Below are positions 7,379-14,360 of a stretch of DNA of 14,479 nt, in pieces. Origin of the DNA: JAKEGN01 sp964465665 (lineage in GTDB: Bacteria; Pseudomonadota; Gammaproteobacteria; Steroidobacterales; Woeseiaceae); the NCBI GenBank assembly GCA_964465665.1, contig CAYXKM010000007.1, positions 1 to 14,479 on the forward strand, given 5' to 3'. The notes under the pieces were generated by a model. It was not told the DNA's origin. It saw nothing but the letters and a program-made list of their open reading frames with translations, and did not search any database. The first letter of the stretch is position 1; every line of letters starts with the position of its first letter. A program made the position numbers and the translations under genes.

Positions 7379-8185
7379 ATGAGTGCATACCCGCAGCGCA
7401 TCGTGTGCCTGACCGAGGAAACTACGGAGACTCTGTACGAACTCGGGGAAGACTGGCGAATCGTCGGCATATCGGGCTTCACTGTGCGGCCGACACGTGC
7501 CCGACGGGAGAAACCCCGGGTATCTGCGTTCACCAGCGCAAAGATCGAGCGGATCGTCGCGCTGAAACCCGACCTGGTGCTGGGATTCTCCGACCTGCAG
7601 GCGGATATCGCCGCAGAACTCATACGGCAAGGGATTGCCGTGCACGTCTTCAATCAGCGTTCGGTCAGCGAAATACTGAAAATGATATGCATGCTCGGCG
7701 GCATGGTCGGTGCCCAGGCAAAAGCGGAACAATACGTCGCTCGCCTCGAGGACGGATTGGAGAAAGCCGCCGAACGTGCGGCGGCGCTGCCGCGGCGCCC
7801 GCGGGTTTATTTCGAGGAATGGGACGATCCGCAGATCAGCGCCATCCGCTGGGTATCCGAAGTCATTTCGATTGCGGGCGGCGATGACTGTTTTCCGGAA
7901 CTCGCCTCCGGGCCGCTCGGCAGGGACCGTATCCTTGTCGACGGCGACAAAGTCATCGAGCGACAGCCTGACATCATCCTCGGATCCTGGTGCGGGAAGA
8001 AATTCCGACCGGAGCGCGTCGCCGAACGAAAGGGCTGGAGCAGCATTCCTGCGGTGGCCAACGGAGACCTGCACGAGATCAAGTCGTCGATCATCCTGCA
8101 GCCTGGCCCGGCCGCACTTACCGATGGACTTGTCGAAATCAGTCGCATTATTGAGTCATGGTCGCGCCGGGAACACATGCCGTAG
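7379..8185 (+). CDS. Periplasmic-binding-type protein (BtuF/FhuD fold) without signal peptide
   Basis: 268-residue protein of the class III periplasmic binding family (Peripla_BP_2, the fold of BtuF, FhuD and FecB). Characteristic stretches are RIVCLTEETTETLYELG at the N-terminus, IERIVALKPDLVLGFSDLQ, ILKMICMLGGMVGAQAKAE and PDIILGSWCGKKF. Homologues are often annotated as cobalamin-binding. There is no signal peptide: the ATG at 7379 leads straight into the first strand, and an in-frame TAG at 7349-7351 closes the frame upstream. No permease or ATPase gene is adjacent. It may therefore bind a corrinoid or chelate in the cytoplasm, or be a detached family member. The ribosome binding site is weak. 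It is divergent from yihY, with 86 bases between the starts. The fold is well supported; the ligand is uncertain. Confidence 0.82.
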   Translation: MSAYPQRIVCLTEETTETLYELGEDWRIVGISGFTVRPTRARREKPRVSAFTSAKIERIVALKPDLVLGFSDLQADIAAELIRQGIAVHVFNQRSVSEILKMICMLGGMVGAQAKAEQYVARLEDGLEKAAERAAALPRRPRVYFEEWDDPQISAIRWVSEVISIAGGDDCFPELASGPLGRDRILVDGDKVIERQPDIILGSWCGKKFRPERVAERKGWSSIPAVANGDLHEIKSSIILQPGPAALTDGLVEISRIIESWSRREHMP

Positions 8186-8190
8186 CCATT

Positions 8191-8213
8191 GCCGGTACCG
8201 AGTCGTACCGGGC
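8191..8213. terminator. Inverted repeat between convergent genes
   Basis: CCGGTAC at 8192-8198 and GTACCGG at 8205-8211 form a perfect 7-bp stem with a 6-base loop (CGAGTC), in the 32-base gap between two convergent stop codons (8185 and 8218). It could act as a bidirectional terminator, but neither strand has a following T run, so intrinsic termination is doubtful. Confidence 0.3.
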
Positions 8214-8217
8214 TCAA

Positions 8218-9111
8218 TCAGGGTGCGGTCAGAATGCGCAGTGCCTCGCTGTACTTCTCACCGGTACGTTTCAGGATCCCGGCCGGTATCTTCGGGCCGG
8301 GCGCAGTCCTGTTCCAATCCAAGGTGTCGAGATAATCGCGCACGAATTGCTTGTCGAAACTCGGTGGGCTGATGCCCGCCCTGTATCCCTCCACCGGCCA
8401 GAAGCGCGATGAATCGGGCGTCAGCACTTCGTCGATCAGGTAAAGCCGACTTGCATCGTCCAGGCCAAATTCGAATTTCGTGTCAGCAATGATGATGCCT
8501 CGCTGCAAAGCGTAGTCAGCGGCCCGCTTGTAAATGCGATTCGAGTACTCGCGCACCCGCGACGCAAGCGCGCTGCCTACAAGGCCCACCGTACGATCGA
8601 AGCTGATGTTTTCATCGTGATCACCGGCATCGGCTTTGGTTGCCGGCGTAAACAGTACTTCGGGAAGGCGGGACGCCTGCTGCAGGCCGGGAGGCAGTGC
8701 GATCCCGCAGATTTTTCCGCTGTGTTGGTACTCGCGCCAGGCCGAACCGATGAGGTAGCCGCGAACCACGGCTTCGATAGGAAGAGGGCGCAGTTTCCGG
8801 CACACGACCGAACGCGGCTCCAGTTGCTTCTTAAGCGTCGCATCCCGAATGATCCCGTCCAGGCTCAGACCGGTGAGGTGATTCGGCACAATGTCGCTCA
8901 TCATATCGAACCAGAAATTCGAGATCCTGGTCAGAATCTCGCCTTTGCCAGCTACCGGGTCCGGCATCACAACATCGTACGCAGACAGGCGGTCTGTCGT
9001 TACGATCAGCAGGTGCCTGTCGTCGATCTCATAAACGTCACGTACTTTGCCGCGGCATGAAAGCTGCAAATCGGGAATGTCGGATTCGAACAGGGGTTTG
9101 CGCGACTTCAC
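8218..9111 (-). CDS. purC: PurC, SAICAR synthetase
   Basis: Ligates aspartate to CAIR using ATP to give SAICAR, the step after PurE; cytoplasmic. 297 residues from the chosen start, matching the longer proteobacterial/yeast-like PurC type. Visible motifs are RGKVRDVYE (20-28), TTDRLSAYDVVMPDP (38-52), the conserved RGYLIGSAWREY, and LYLIDEVLTPDSSRFW near the C-terminus. The start is chosen as GTG at 9111 (MKSRKPLFESD), where homologues begin. The frame stays open to an ATG at 9231, which would add 40 residues (MLTVRFADSHACF...) with no family counterpart; neither start has a clear ribosome binding site. It stands alone, separate from purEK, and is divergent from djlA. Confidence 0.94.
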   Translation of the reverse strand: MKSRKPLFESDIPDLQLSCRGKVRDVYEIDDRHLLIVTTDRLSAYDVVMPDPVAGKGEILTRISNFWFDMMSDIVPNHLTGLSLDGIIRDATLKKQLEPRSVVCRKLRPLPIEAVVRGYLIGSAWREYQHSGKICGIALPPGLQQASRLPEVLFTPATKADAGDHDENISFDRTVGLVGSALASRVREYSNRIYKRAADYALQRGIIIADTKFEFGLDDASRLYLIDEVLTPDSSRFWPVEGYRAGISPPSFDKQFVRDYLDTLDWNRTAPGPKIPAGILKRTGEKYSEALRILTAP

Positions 9112-9283
9112 GGGCTTGAGGTTCTGGTCTTCAGGCAGGCTTGCAATGGCCGCATGATGGCGTTTCACCCGGCGACTGGCAAGAAATGCCGCAAAGCACG
9201 CATGGGAATCGGCGAAGCGTACGGTTAGCATAAACGTTTAGCATTCACATTCCGGATCCAACAACCGGCGCGGGCGCAAACGA

Positions 9284-10057
9284 ATGCCGTATTACGGGAA
9301 AATTATCGGCACGCTGATCGGCCTTGCTACCGGGCGCCCGTTGCTGGCGCTGCTCGGCCTGATACTCGGCCACCAGTTCGATCGCGGTTTTGCCGCACGC
9401 CTGCCCCGCGAGCGTTTGTCGGGTGACTTCGTCGCATCGCTGTTCCAGGTGATGGGCCACTTGGCGAAAGCTGACGGGCAGGTCACAGAGGACGAAATTC
9501 GGGCCGCGCGGTCCATCATGCACAGGTTGAATCTCGATGCCGCTGAGACGCGCCAGGCTATCGGGTGGTTCGAGACAGGAAAAAATGCTTCATTTCCCTT
9601 GCTGGCGACCTTGCAGCACTTGCGCGAGCACAGTGCGAGGCGCGCCGAGCAGCGAGGCCTGTTCGTCAGGCTGCTGCTCGAAGTATCTCTTGCCAAGTCC
9701 AGCCTGAACCCGCGCGAACGGGCGATCATCTGGACGATTTGCCAGCAACTCGAGATTGGCCGGGTCGAACTGGCACAGCTCGAGGCGATGTTGCGCGCCC
9801 AGAAAGGATTCAGGCGATCCCCGCAGGGCGATGCCGACGCCCTGAAGGTCGATCGTGCCTACTCGACGCTCGGGGTCGACAGGTCCTCGACCAATGACGA
9901 CATCAAGAAGGCGTATCGCAGGCTCATGAACAGGAATCATCCGGACAAGATCGCTTCAGGAAACCCGGACGCAGCGGCTGTTGCCGAGGCAGAGCGAAAA
10001 ACACGCGATATTCGCGGTGCGTACGAGATGCTGAAGGCGAGGCGTTCGATCCGGTAG
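9284..10057 (+). CDS. djlA: DjlA, membrane-anchored DnaJ-like co-chaperone
   Basis: 257-residue DjlA. The N-terminus (MPYYGKIIGTLIGLATGRPLL..GLILGHQFDRG, residues ~4-33) is a glycine-rich transmembrane segment like that of E. coli DjlA. A TerB-like helical domain covers ~45-170 (MGHLAKADGQVTEDEIRAAR at its start), and a J domain ~188-257 carries the DnaK-activating HPD at 219-221 (RNHPDK). In known DjlA the J domain faces the cytoplasm and stimulates DnaK. The linker between TerB and J is short. The ATG at 9284 fits the family start; the Shine-Dalgarno sequence is weak. rpe follows 84 bases downstream on the same strand. Confidence 0.93.
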   Translation: MPYYGKIIGTLIGLATGRPLLALLGLILGHQFDRGFAARLPRERLSGDFVASLFQVMGHLAKADGQVTEDEIRAARSIMHRLNLDAAETRQAIGWFETGKNASFPLLATLQHLREHSARRAEQRGLFVRLLLEVSLAKSSLNPRERAIIWTICQQLEIGRVELAQLEAMLRAQKGFRRSPQGDADALKVDRAYSTLGVDRSSTNDDIKKAYRRLMNRNHPDKIASGNPDAAAVAEAERKTRDIRGAYEMLKARRSIR

Positions 10058-10141
10058 AGTGAAAAGCGCGCGGCGATTGGTTACAGTCGCGCATCGGCCG
10101 GCCGACGCAAGCGGGCCGCAGCTGCCATCAGGGAATTACAC

Positions 10142-10840
10142 GTGAAGCCATTCATAGCACCGTCCATTCTGTCCGCAGATTTCGCGCGACTTGGCGAGGA
10201 CGTTGCGGCAGTACTCGCGGCCGGTGCAGACATCGTGCACTTCGACGTTATGGACAATCATTTCGTTCCGAATCTGACCATTGGCCCCTTGATCTGCGAG
10301 GCGCTGCGAAAGTACGGCATCGACGCGCCTATCGATGTTCACCTGATGGTCGAGCCGGTGGACCGGCTGATTCCGGATTTTGCCAAGGCAGGCGCAACCT
10401 ACATCACGTTTCATCCGGAAGCGAGCATCCATGTGCATCGCACTATCGGACTCATTCGTGAACACGGCTGCAGGCCCGGGCTGGTATTCAATCCGGCAAC
10501 TCCGCTGAACTGGCTGGAGCATGTACTCGATGATCTCGACATCGTGCTGATCATGTCGGTCAATCCCGGGTTCGGGGGACAGAAATTCATCGAGTCCTCG
10601 ATCGGCAAACTGCGCGAGGCGAGGAGCATGATCGACGCGCGCGGCCTCGATGTGCGGCTGGAAATCGATGGCGGGGTCAAGGCCGACAATATCGGCAAAA
10701 TTGCCGCTGCAGGGGCGGACACGTTTGTTGCGGGCTCCGCGATATTTGGCAGCAAGGATTACGCAAAAACCATCGCCAGCATGCGGGCGGCGATCGCAGC
10801 TGCTGCGCCCAGTTCGGGGGCAACAGATCGAACGCGATAG
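10142..10840 (+). CDS. rpe: Ribulose-phosphate 3-epimerase
   Basis: Interconverts ribulose 5-phosphate and xylulose 5-phosphate in the pentose phosphate pathway; a cytoplasmic TIM-barrel metalloenzyme. 232 residues. Active-site motifs are APSILSADF (6-14), HFDVMDNHFVPN (33-44, His33 and Asp35 as metal ligands), DVHLMVEP (65-72, His67), NPGFGGQKF (141-149), IDGGV with Asp176 (175-179) and phosphate-binding AGSAIFG (197-203). Translation starts at GTG (10142) with AGGGAA just upstream. The C-terminal ~15 residues after RAAIAAAA are a non-conserved tail. The stop TAG is followed in frame by three further stop codons. It may be co-transcribed with djlA and converges with crp. Confidence 0.97.
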   Translation: MKPFIAPSILSADFARLGEDVAAVLAAGADIVHFDVMDNHFVPNLTIGPLICEALRKYGIDAPIDVHLMVEPVDRLIPDFAKAGATYITFHPEASIHVHRTIGLIREHGCRPGLVFNPATPLNWLEHVLDDLDIVLIMSVNPGFGGQKFIESSIGKLREARSMIDARGLDVRLEIDGGVKADNIGKIAAAGADTFVAGSAIFGSKDYAKTIASMRAAIAAAAPSSGATDRTR

Positions 10841-10853
10841 TGATAATGATATT
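10836..10853 (+). repeat. Three tandem GATA-type hexamers at the end of rpe
   Basis: GATAGT, GATAAT and GATATT lie head to tail, overlapping the rpe stop codon. The run resembles the hexamer description of a Fur box (14 of 19 positions of the E. coli 19-mer by my count). In the rpe frame the same bases read TAG TGA TAA TGA, four stops in a row. The position between convergent genes is unusual for a Fur operator, so regulation is doubtful. Confidence 0.4.
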
Positions 10854-10883
10854 TAACGGCCGGCAGCCGGGCCGGATGGGACG

Positions 10884-11537
10884 TCAGACTTTGCGGACCG
10901 GGCGTGCGCCGTAAACGACGATCGTCTTGCCGCTGGCAGATACCAGACCCTGATCCTCGAGCACTTTCAGTACGCGGCCTGCCATTTCTCTCGAGCAACC
11001 AACGAGACGGCTGAGTTCCTGGCGGCTGACCTTGATCTGCATCCCGTCAGGATGTGTCATGGCGTCCGGTTCATTGCACAGATCCATGATGGCGTGTGCG
11101 ACCCTGCCGGTAACGTCGACGAATGCAAGGTCACCCAGCTTGCGGTTGGTGCGGTCAAGCCGCGTTGCCAACTGCGTGGCGAGCTCGAATACTAGGCCGG
11201 GACTTTCACTGGCTATCTGGCGGAAACGCGGGTAGGTCATTTCGGCGATTTCACATTCGCTCCGGGTTCGCACCCAGGCACTGCGTGTCGGCTGTTCATA
11301 GAACAGGCCCATTTCTCCGAAAAACTGGCCTTTGTTCAGATAGGCCAGAACCATTTCGTTGCCGTCTTCGTCTTCGATCATGACTTCCACCGACCCGTCG
11401 ACTATGTAGTACAACACATCGGGCAGGTCGCCGGCATGAATCATGACTGTTTTCGACGGAACGGTGCGGACCCTGCAATAGCTGAGGAACCGGTTGATGG
11501 CTGGTACATCACTCAAGGTTTTTGCTGTGGTCTGCAT
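10884..11537 (-). CDS. crp: CRP/Vfr-type cyclic-nucleotide-responsive regulator
   Basis: 217-residue global regulator of the CRP family, closest in pattern to Vfr and CRP. The cyclic-nucleotide domain (~20-120) has GEMGLF (74-79, with Glu75) and RSAWVR (85-90, with Arg85 and Ser86), residues that hold cAMP in E. coli CRP; Thr130 is also kept. The dimerisation helix is followed by DLAFVDVTGRVA and a helix-turn-helix at ~172-191 (SRQELSRLVGCSREMAGRVL). The recognition-helix residues Arg183, Glu184 and Arg188 equal E. coli Arg180, Glu181 and Arg185, so a TGTGA-N6-TCACA site preference is expected. ATG at 11537. It lies 134 bases downstream of coq7 on the same strand; whether it has its own promoter there is unclear. 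Confidence 0.95.
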   Translation of the reverse strand: MQTTAKTLSDVPAINRFLSYCRVRTVPSKTVMIHAGDLPDVLYYIVDGSVEVMIEDEDGNEMVLAYLNKGQFFGEMGLFYEQPTRSAWVRTRSECEIAEMTYPRFRQIASESPGLVFELATQLATRLDRTNRKLGDLAFVDVTGRVAHAIMDLCNEPDAMTHPDGMQIKVSRQELSRLVGCSREMAGRVLKVLEDQGLVSASGKTIVVYGARPVRKV

Positions 11538-11671
11538 TTATCGGGTCCTCGACGGTGCCACGCCCATTCTTTTAATACACTCGGCCCGTAAGAGCAAGTT
11601 AAGTGCGTAATAGTTATTGAGAATCTGATCCAATCACAGCCGACCGCGCCGTCAATGGTCGCGGTGCACGA

Positions 11672-12316
11672 TCATATCCAGTATGCGGTTCGTGTCATGA
11701 TTCGGGCGCCAAACTGCATCATGCGTCGCACCGGGTGCGGCAATGCAGCAGCACCGGCCCTTTGTGCATTGGTGCCGTGGCGTTCTTCCTCGGAGCGCAT
11801 TTGTCTTACGATAGCGCGACTCCGGGCATCCTTCTTTGGTAGCTTCTCGAGGTGTCCGCCAAGGTGTTCACTGACCTGCCTTTCGGTTTCCGCGATAAAT
11901 CCCAGTGACCAGCGATCTCCAAACACGCCGCTTGCCGCACCTATTGCAAAGGCGCCGGCATACCAAAAGGGGCTAAGCCAACTTGGCCTGCTGCCGAGTT
12001 CCACAAGCCGCTCCCTGCACCAGCCCAGATGATCCATTTCCTCGACGGCTGCAGTACTCATCTGTTGTTCGATATCCTTGTCGCGGGCAACTGCCGCATG
12101 CCCTTGGTAAAGACCCTGCGCGGCGATTTCACCCGCGTGATTCACGCGCATGAGGGCGGCCGAATGTGCGACTTCCCGCCGACTCAACGGATTCTCCTTG
12201 ACCCCGTTCGCCGGGTTGGGCCTGGAAGCAGCGGAACTGCCGGAAGCAAGGGTCCGCAACGCGTTGTCGATGCCGCTGATCAGGCGATCGAATGGTGAAA
12301 GATGTCGCTCCTGCAT
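11672..12316 (-). CDS. coq7: Coq7, demethoxyubiquinone hydroxylase
   Basis: Di-iron hydroxylase of ubiquinone synthesis (2-polyprenyl-3-methyl-6-methoxy-1,4-benzoquinol hydroxylase), an O2-dependent, membrane-associated four-helix-bundle protein. 214 residues, usual for the bacterial family. Carboxylate-bridged iron ligands are visible in RVNHAGEIAAQGLYQGH (57-73, Glu63), EEMDH (92-96, Glu93 and His96), ETERQVSEHL (143-152) and EEERHG (176-181, ExxH with His180). The N-terminal ~45 residues are a variable lead (SPFDRLISGIDNAL) typical of this type. The ATG at 12316 has no Shine-Dalgarno sequence and lies 7 bases after a TATACT box, so a leaderless transcript is possible. Divergent from the DUF481 gene; crp follows. 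Confidence 0.95.
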   Translation of the reverse strand: MQERHLSPFDRLISGIDNALRTLASGSSAASRPNPANGVKENPLSRREVAHSAALMRVNHAGEIAAQGLYQGHAAVARDKDIEQQMSTAAVEEMDHLGWCRERLVELGSRPSWLSPFWYAGAFAIGAASGVFGDRWSLGFIAETERQVSEHLGGHLEKLPKKDARSRAIVRQMRSEEERHGTNAQRAGAAALPHPVRRMMQFGARIMTRTAYWI

Positions 12317-12323
12317 CCGCGAT

Positions 12324-12329
12324 AGTATA
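12324..12329 (-). promoter_or_regulatory. Candidate -10 box of coq7
   Basis: Leftward TATACT (5 of 6 to TATAAT) ends 7 bases before the coq7 ATG at 12316, so transcription from it would begin at or next to the start codon. No good -35 is present at 16-18 bases. Confidence 0.3.
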
Positions 12330-12402
12330 GCGCCGATCCGGGCGGACCGGCGGTCGATTGTTTACCCGGCGTAGCACACTCGGAAAACCACAAAACTGCG
12401 GT

Positions 12403-12408
12403 TATACT
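12403..12408 (+). promoter_or_regulatory. Candidate -10 box of the DUF481 gene
   Basis: TATACT preceded by GGT in an otherwise AT-rich patch (12381-12408), about 112 bases before the ATG at 12521. No convincing -35 hexamer is seen. The predicted leader of ~105 bases contains a GC-rich hairpin. Confidence 0.35.
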
Positions 12409-12420
12409 CCGCGCCCTCTT

Positions 12421-12453
12421 GCGCCGGCCGAACGATCCGGCGCTGTTGCAACA
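12421..12453 (+). other. Hairpin and adjacent palindrome in the leader of the DUF481 gene
   Basis: GCGCCGG (12421-12427) and CCGGCGC (12437-12443) form a perfect 7-bp stem with a 9-base loop. TGTTGCAACA, a perfect 10-bp palindrome, follows at 12444-12453. Both fall between the candidate -10 box and the start codon. No T run follows, so it is not an ordinary terminator; it could be an mRNA stability or translation element, or an operator. Confidence 0.35.
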
Positions 12454-12520
12454 CTGCTGGCCATAGTAAGCGTGCTCCGGCAACGAGCTCGTGCCAGTAC
12501 ATTTGAACGGGAGATGGCGC

Positions 12521-13246
12521 ATGTTTCTGCGTGCAGTTTGGTTGTTTGCCGTGGTCAGCCTGTTTTGCGGATCGGCAGTCCTGGCAGCGGAAGAAGAGGA
12601 TACCGGACCCTGGTTCGGCCATGTAAAGTTCGGTTACCTCGCGACCGGAGGCAACACCGAGAACTCCAATCTCAATACCAGCTTTCAGCTGGGCTATACC
12701 GTCGGGAAATGGGTGCACACTTTCGACACTTTCGCGATCAACGCCAGTGAGAATAATGTAACAACCGCCGAGGCCTATGAACTGGGCTGGAAGAGCGAGC
12801 GCAATCTGACCGAGGTGGATTTCCTTTTCGGCCGCCTCAACTGGCGGAAAGACCGTTTCAGCGGCTATCCGGAGCAGTTTTCACAGTCGATAGGTTATGG
12901 TCGCCGCCTCATCGACAAGGCGCCGCACACACTTAACGCCGAAATCGGCCTCGGCGCCCGGCAGGCCGAACGGGTCGACGGCGTCACGGAAAACGACGGG
13001 ATCCTGCGTGCCGGCCTGGATTACAAATGGCAGTTCGGCGAAACCGCGGCTTTCACCCAGGACTTCGTCGTCGAGGCAGGCCAGAACAATACTTACCTCG
13101 AGTCAATCTCGGCGATCACGGCGCGGCTGGTCGGCGACCTCGCGCTGGTGGCCTCGTACACTATAAAGGACAACAGCGATGTGCTGCCGGGCACGGAAAA
13201 AATGGACACCTACACGGCAGTTTCGCTGGAATACCAGTTCCAGTAG
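12521..13246 (+). CDS. DUF481 family outer-membrane beta-barrel protein
   Basis: 241-residue exported protein of the DUF481 (YdiY-like, 'salt-induced outer membrane protein') family. A clear signal peptide covers residues 1-22 (hydrophobic core VWLFAVVSLFCGSAV) with probable cleavage after VLA before AEEED. The mature part is alternating beta-strand sequence with family features: GYLATGGNTENSNLNTSF near the N-terminus, FGRLNWRKDRFSGYPEQ, SIGYGRRLID, DYKWQFGE and a terminal strand YTAVSLEYQFQ with aromatic residues suited to BAM recognition. The ATG at 12521 has GGGAG at 12509-12513 at good spacing; an in-frame ATG at 12491 would spoil the signal peptide. Likely an outer-membrane barrel of about 12 strands. 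Its substrate is unknown. Monocistronic by position. Confidence 0.9.
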   Translation: MFLRAVWLFAVVSLFCGSAVLAAEEEDTGPWFGHVKFGYLATGGNTENSNLNTSFQLGYTVGKWVHTFDTFAINASENNVTTAEAYELGWKSERNLTEVDFLFGRLNWRKDRFSGYPEQFSQSIGYGRRLIDKAPHTLNAEIGLGARQAERVDGVTENDGILRAGLDYKWQFGETAAFTQDFVVEAGQNNTYLESISAITARLVGDLALVASYTIKDNSDVLPGTEKMDTYTAVSLEYQFQ

Positions 13247-13366
13247 CAGGATGCCGGCTCGCTGCTGCGGCATGCGGCTTCGCCTGTTTCTGCAACTTAT
13301 TGAAGTAAATTGGTTTTTCGCCGGTCACATCCGGGCTGGTGACAGTGGCAGATTTTCTGGCGGCGT

Positions 13367-13395
13367 TTGCAAAGGGGCTGGCCGTCAAGTAGAAT
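13367..13395 (+). promoter_or_regulatory. Promoter of rplM-rpsI
   Basis: TTGCAA (13367-13372, 4 of 6 to TTGACA), 17-base spacer, then TAGAAT (13390-13395, 5 of 6 to TATAAT), followed by a GC-rich patch of the kind found at ribosomal-gene promoters (TTCGCGCC). Transcription would begin near 13402, giving a leader of about 100 bases before the rplM ATG. The remainder of 13247-13366 shows nothing else I can support. Confidence 0.6.
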
Positions 13396-13428
13396 TTCGC
13401 GCCTTTCGCCGGGGTAATGCAGGACACT

Positions 13429-13462
13429 GCGCGTTCCGGCGGGGCGGCACGCCGGCCCGCGC
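13429..13462 (+). other. Stable hairpin in the rplM leader
   Basis: Inner stem CCGGCG (13436-13441) with CGCCGG (13450-13455), 8-base loop, extended after a 2x2 internal loop by GCGCG (13429-13433) with CGCGC (13458-13462), 11 G-C pairs in all. It ends 38 bases before the rplM start codon. In E. coli L13 represses its own operon through the rplM leader, so a similar autogenous element is plausible here but unproven. No T run follows. Confidence 0.4.
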
Positions 13463-13500
13463 GGCTGCCCAATGCTGGTCTCCAACTGGAATCAATGATC

Positions 13501-13935
13501 ATGAAGACGTTTTCTGCCAAGCCGGACGAGGTTCGTCGCGACTGGTTCGTTGTCGATGCCGAGGGCAAGACCCTTGGACGCCTGTCCACAGAGATTGCAC
13601 GCAGGCTGCGGGGCAAGCACAAACCGGAATTCACGCCCCACGTGGACACCGGCGATTACATCGTTGTAGTCAACGCTGACAAGATTCGTGTTACCGGCAA
13701 CAAGATGGAAGACAAGCTGTATCACCGCTATACAGGGTATGTCGGGAACCTGAAAGCGATGCCGTTGAAGAAACTGATGGAAGATACACCGGAACGCGCT
13801 CTTCAATACGCCGTAAAGGGCATGCTGCCGCGCAATCCGCTGGGCCGGAAAATGTTTGCAAAACTCCGCGTTTTTGCCGGCCCCGAGCACACACACGCAG
13901 CACAACAGCCTGTACCGCTGGAAATTAAAGCCTGA
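13501..13935 (+). CDS. rplM: 50S ribosomal protein L13
   Basis: 144-residue L13, an early assembly protein of the large subunit. Starts MKTFSAKPDEVRRDWFVVDA as in E. coli and continues with GKTLGRLSTEIARRLRGK, PHVDTGDYIVVVNADKI, YHRYTGYVG, VKGMLPRNPLGRKMF and AGPEHTHAAQQP. The frame is open from 13417 and another ATG lies at 13495, but the ATG at 13501 fits the family start; GGA at 13488-13490 serves as a modest Shine-Dalgarno. First gene of the conserved rplM-rpsI operon, with its own promoter and structured leader. Confidence 0.98.
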   Translation: MKTFSAKPDEVRRDWFVVDAEGKTLGRLSTEIARRLRGKHKPEFTPHVDTGDYIVVVNADKIRVTGNKMEDKLYHRYTGYVGNLKAMPLKKLMEDTPERALQYAVKGMLPRNPLGRKMFAKLRVFAGPEHTHAAQQPVPLEIKA

Positions 13936-13967
13936 GGCAGACCGCCGACAGGACTGAGGCAAGAAGC

Positions 13968-14360
13968 ATGACAGCAACACACTTTTATGGAACCGGCCGC
14001 CGCAAGACGTCTACGGCGCGCGTATTTCTGACCCAGGGCTCGGGCGAGATCAATATCAACGATCGGCCGCTGGATCGGTTTTTCGGGCGACAGACCGCTC
14101 GCATGATCGTGCGACAGCCGCTTGAGCTGATGAAGCTTGCGGACAAATTCAATGTCAATGTCACCGTAAGCGGTGGCGGCACGACAGGCCAGGCGGGCGC
14201 CATTCGTCACGGGCTGACACGAGCTCTCATGCAATACGATGAATCATTGCGCGCAGGCTTGAGAAAAGCCGGATTCGTGACACGTGACGCACGCGAAGTG
14301 GAACGGAAGAAAGTCGGTCTGCGTAAGGCAAGACGAGCCACTCAGTACTCGAAGCGCTAA
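13968..14360 (+). CDS. rpsI: 30S ribosomal protein S9
   Basis: Complete 130-residue S9, whose C-terminal tail reaches into the P-site tRNA region of the small subunit. Typical features are the start THFYGTGRRKTSTARVFL, GSGEININ, the central VSGGGTTGQAGAIRHGLTRAL, DAREVERKKVGLRKARRATQYSKR at the end, and the universal terminal SKR. It begins 32 bases after the rplM stop with GAGG in the gap as ribosome binding site. Co-transcribed with rplM. The 119 bases after its stop contain no gene start or clear terminator that I can support. Confidence 0.98.
   Translation: MTATHFYGTGRRKTSTARVFLTQGSGEININDRPLDRFFGRQTARMIVRQPLELMKLADKFNVNVTVSGGGTTGQAGAIRHGLTRALMQYDESLRAGLRKAGFVTRDAREVERKKVGLRKARRATQYSKR

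Noticed and set aside
7256..8074. 272-codon open frame on the minus strand opposite the binding-protein gene
   Set aside because: It mirrors the codon pattern of the genuine + strand gene, runs into the yihY start and shows no family motif; a high-GC antisense shadow.
11608..11630. AT-rich Fur-box-like stretch upstream of crp
   Set aside because: Fewer than half of the 19 consensus positions match.
11612..11632. Possible CRP autoregulation site upstream of crp (TGTGATTGGATCAGA on the minus strand)
   Set aside because: Only one good half site; the spacing to the second half is one base short of the CRP consensus.
13251..13273. ATGCCG/CGGCAT inverted repeat after the DUF481 gene as terminator
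   Set aside because: A 6-bp stem with an 11-base loop and no T run directly after; too weak to call.
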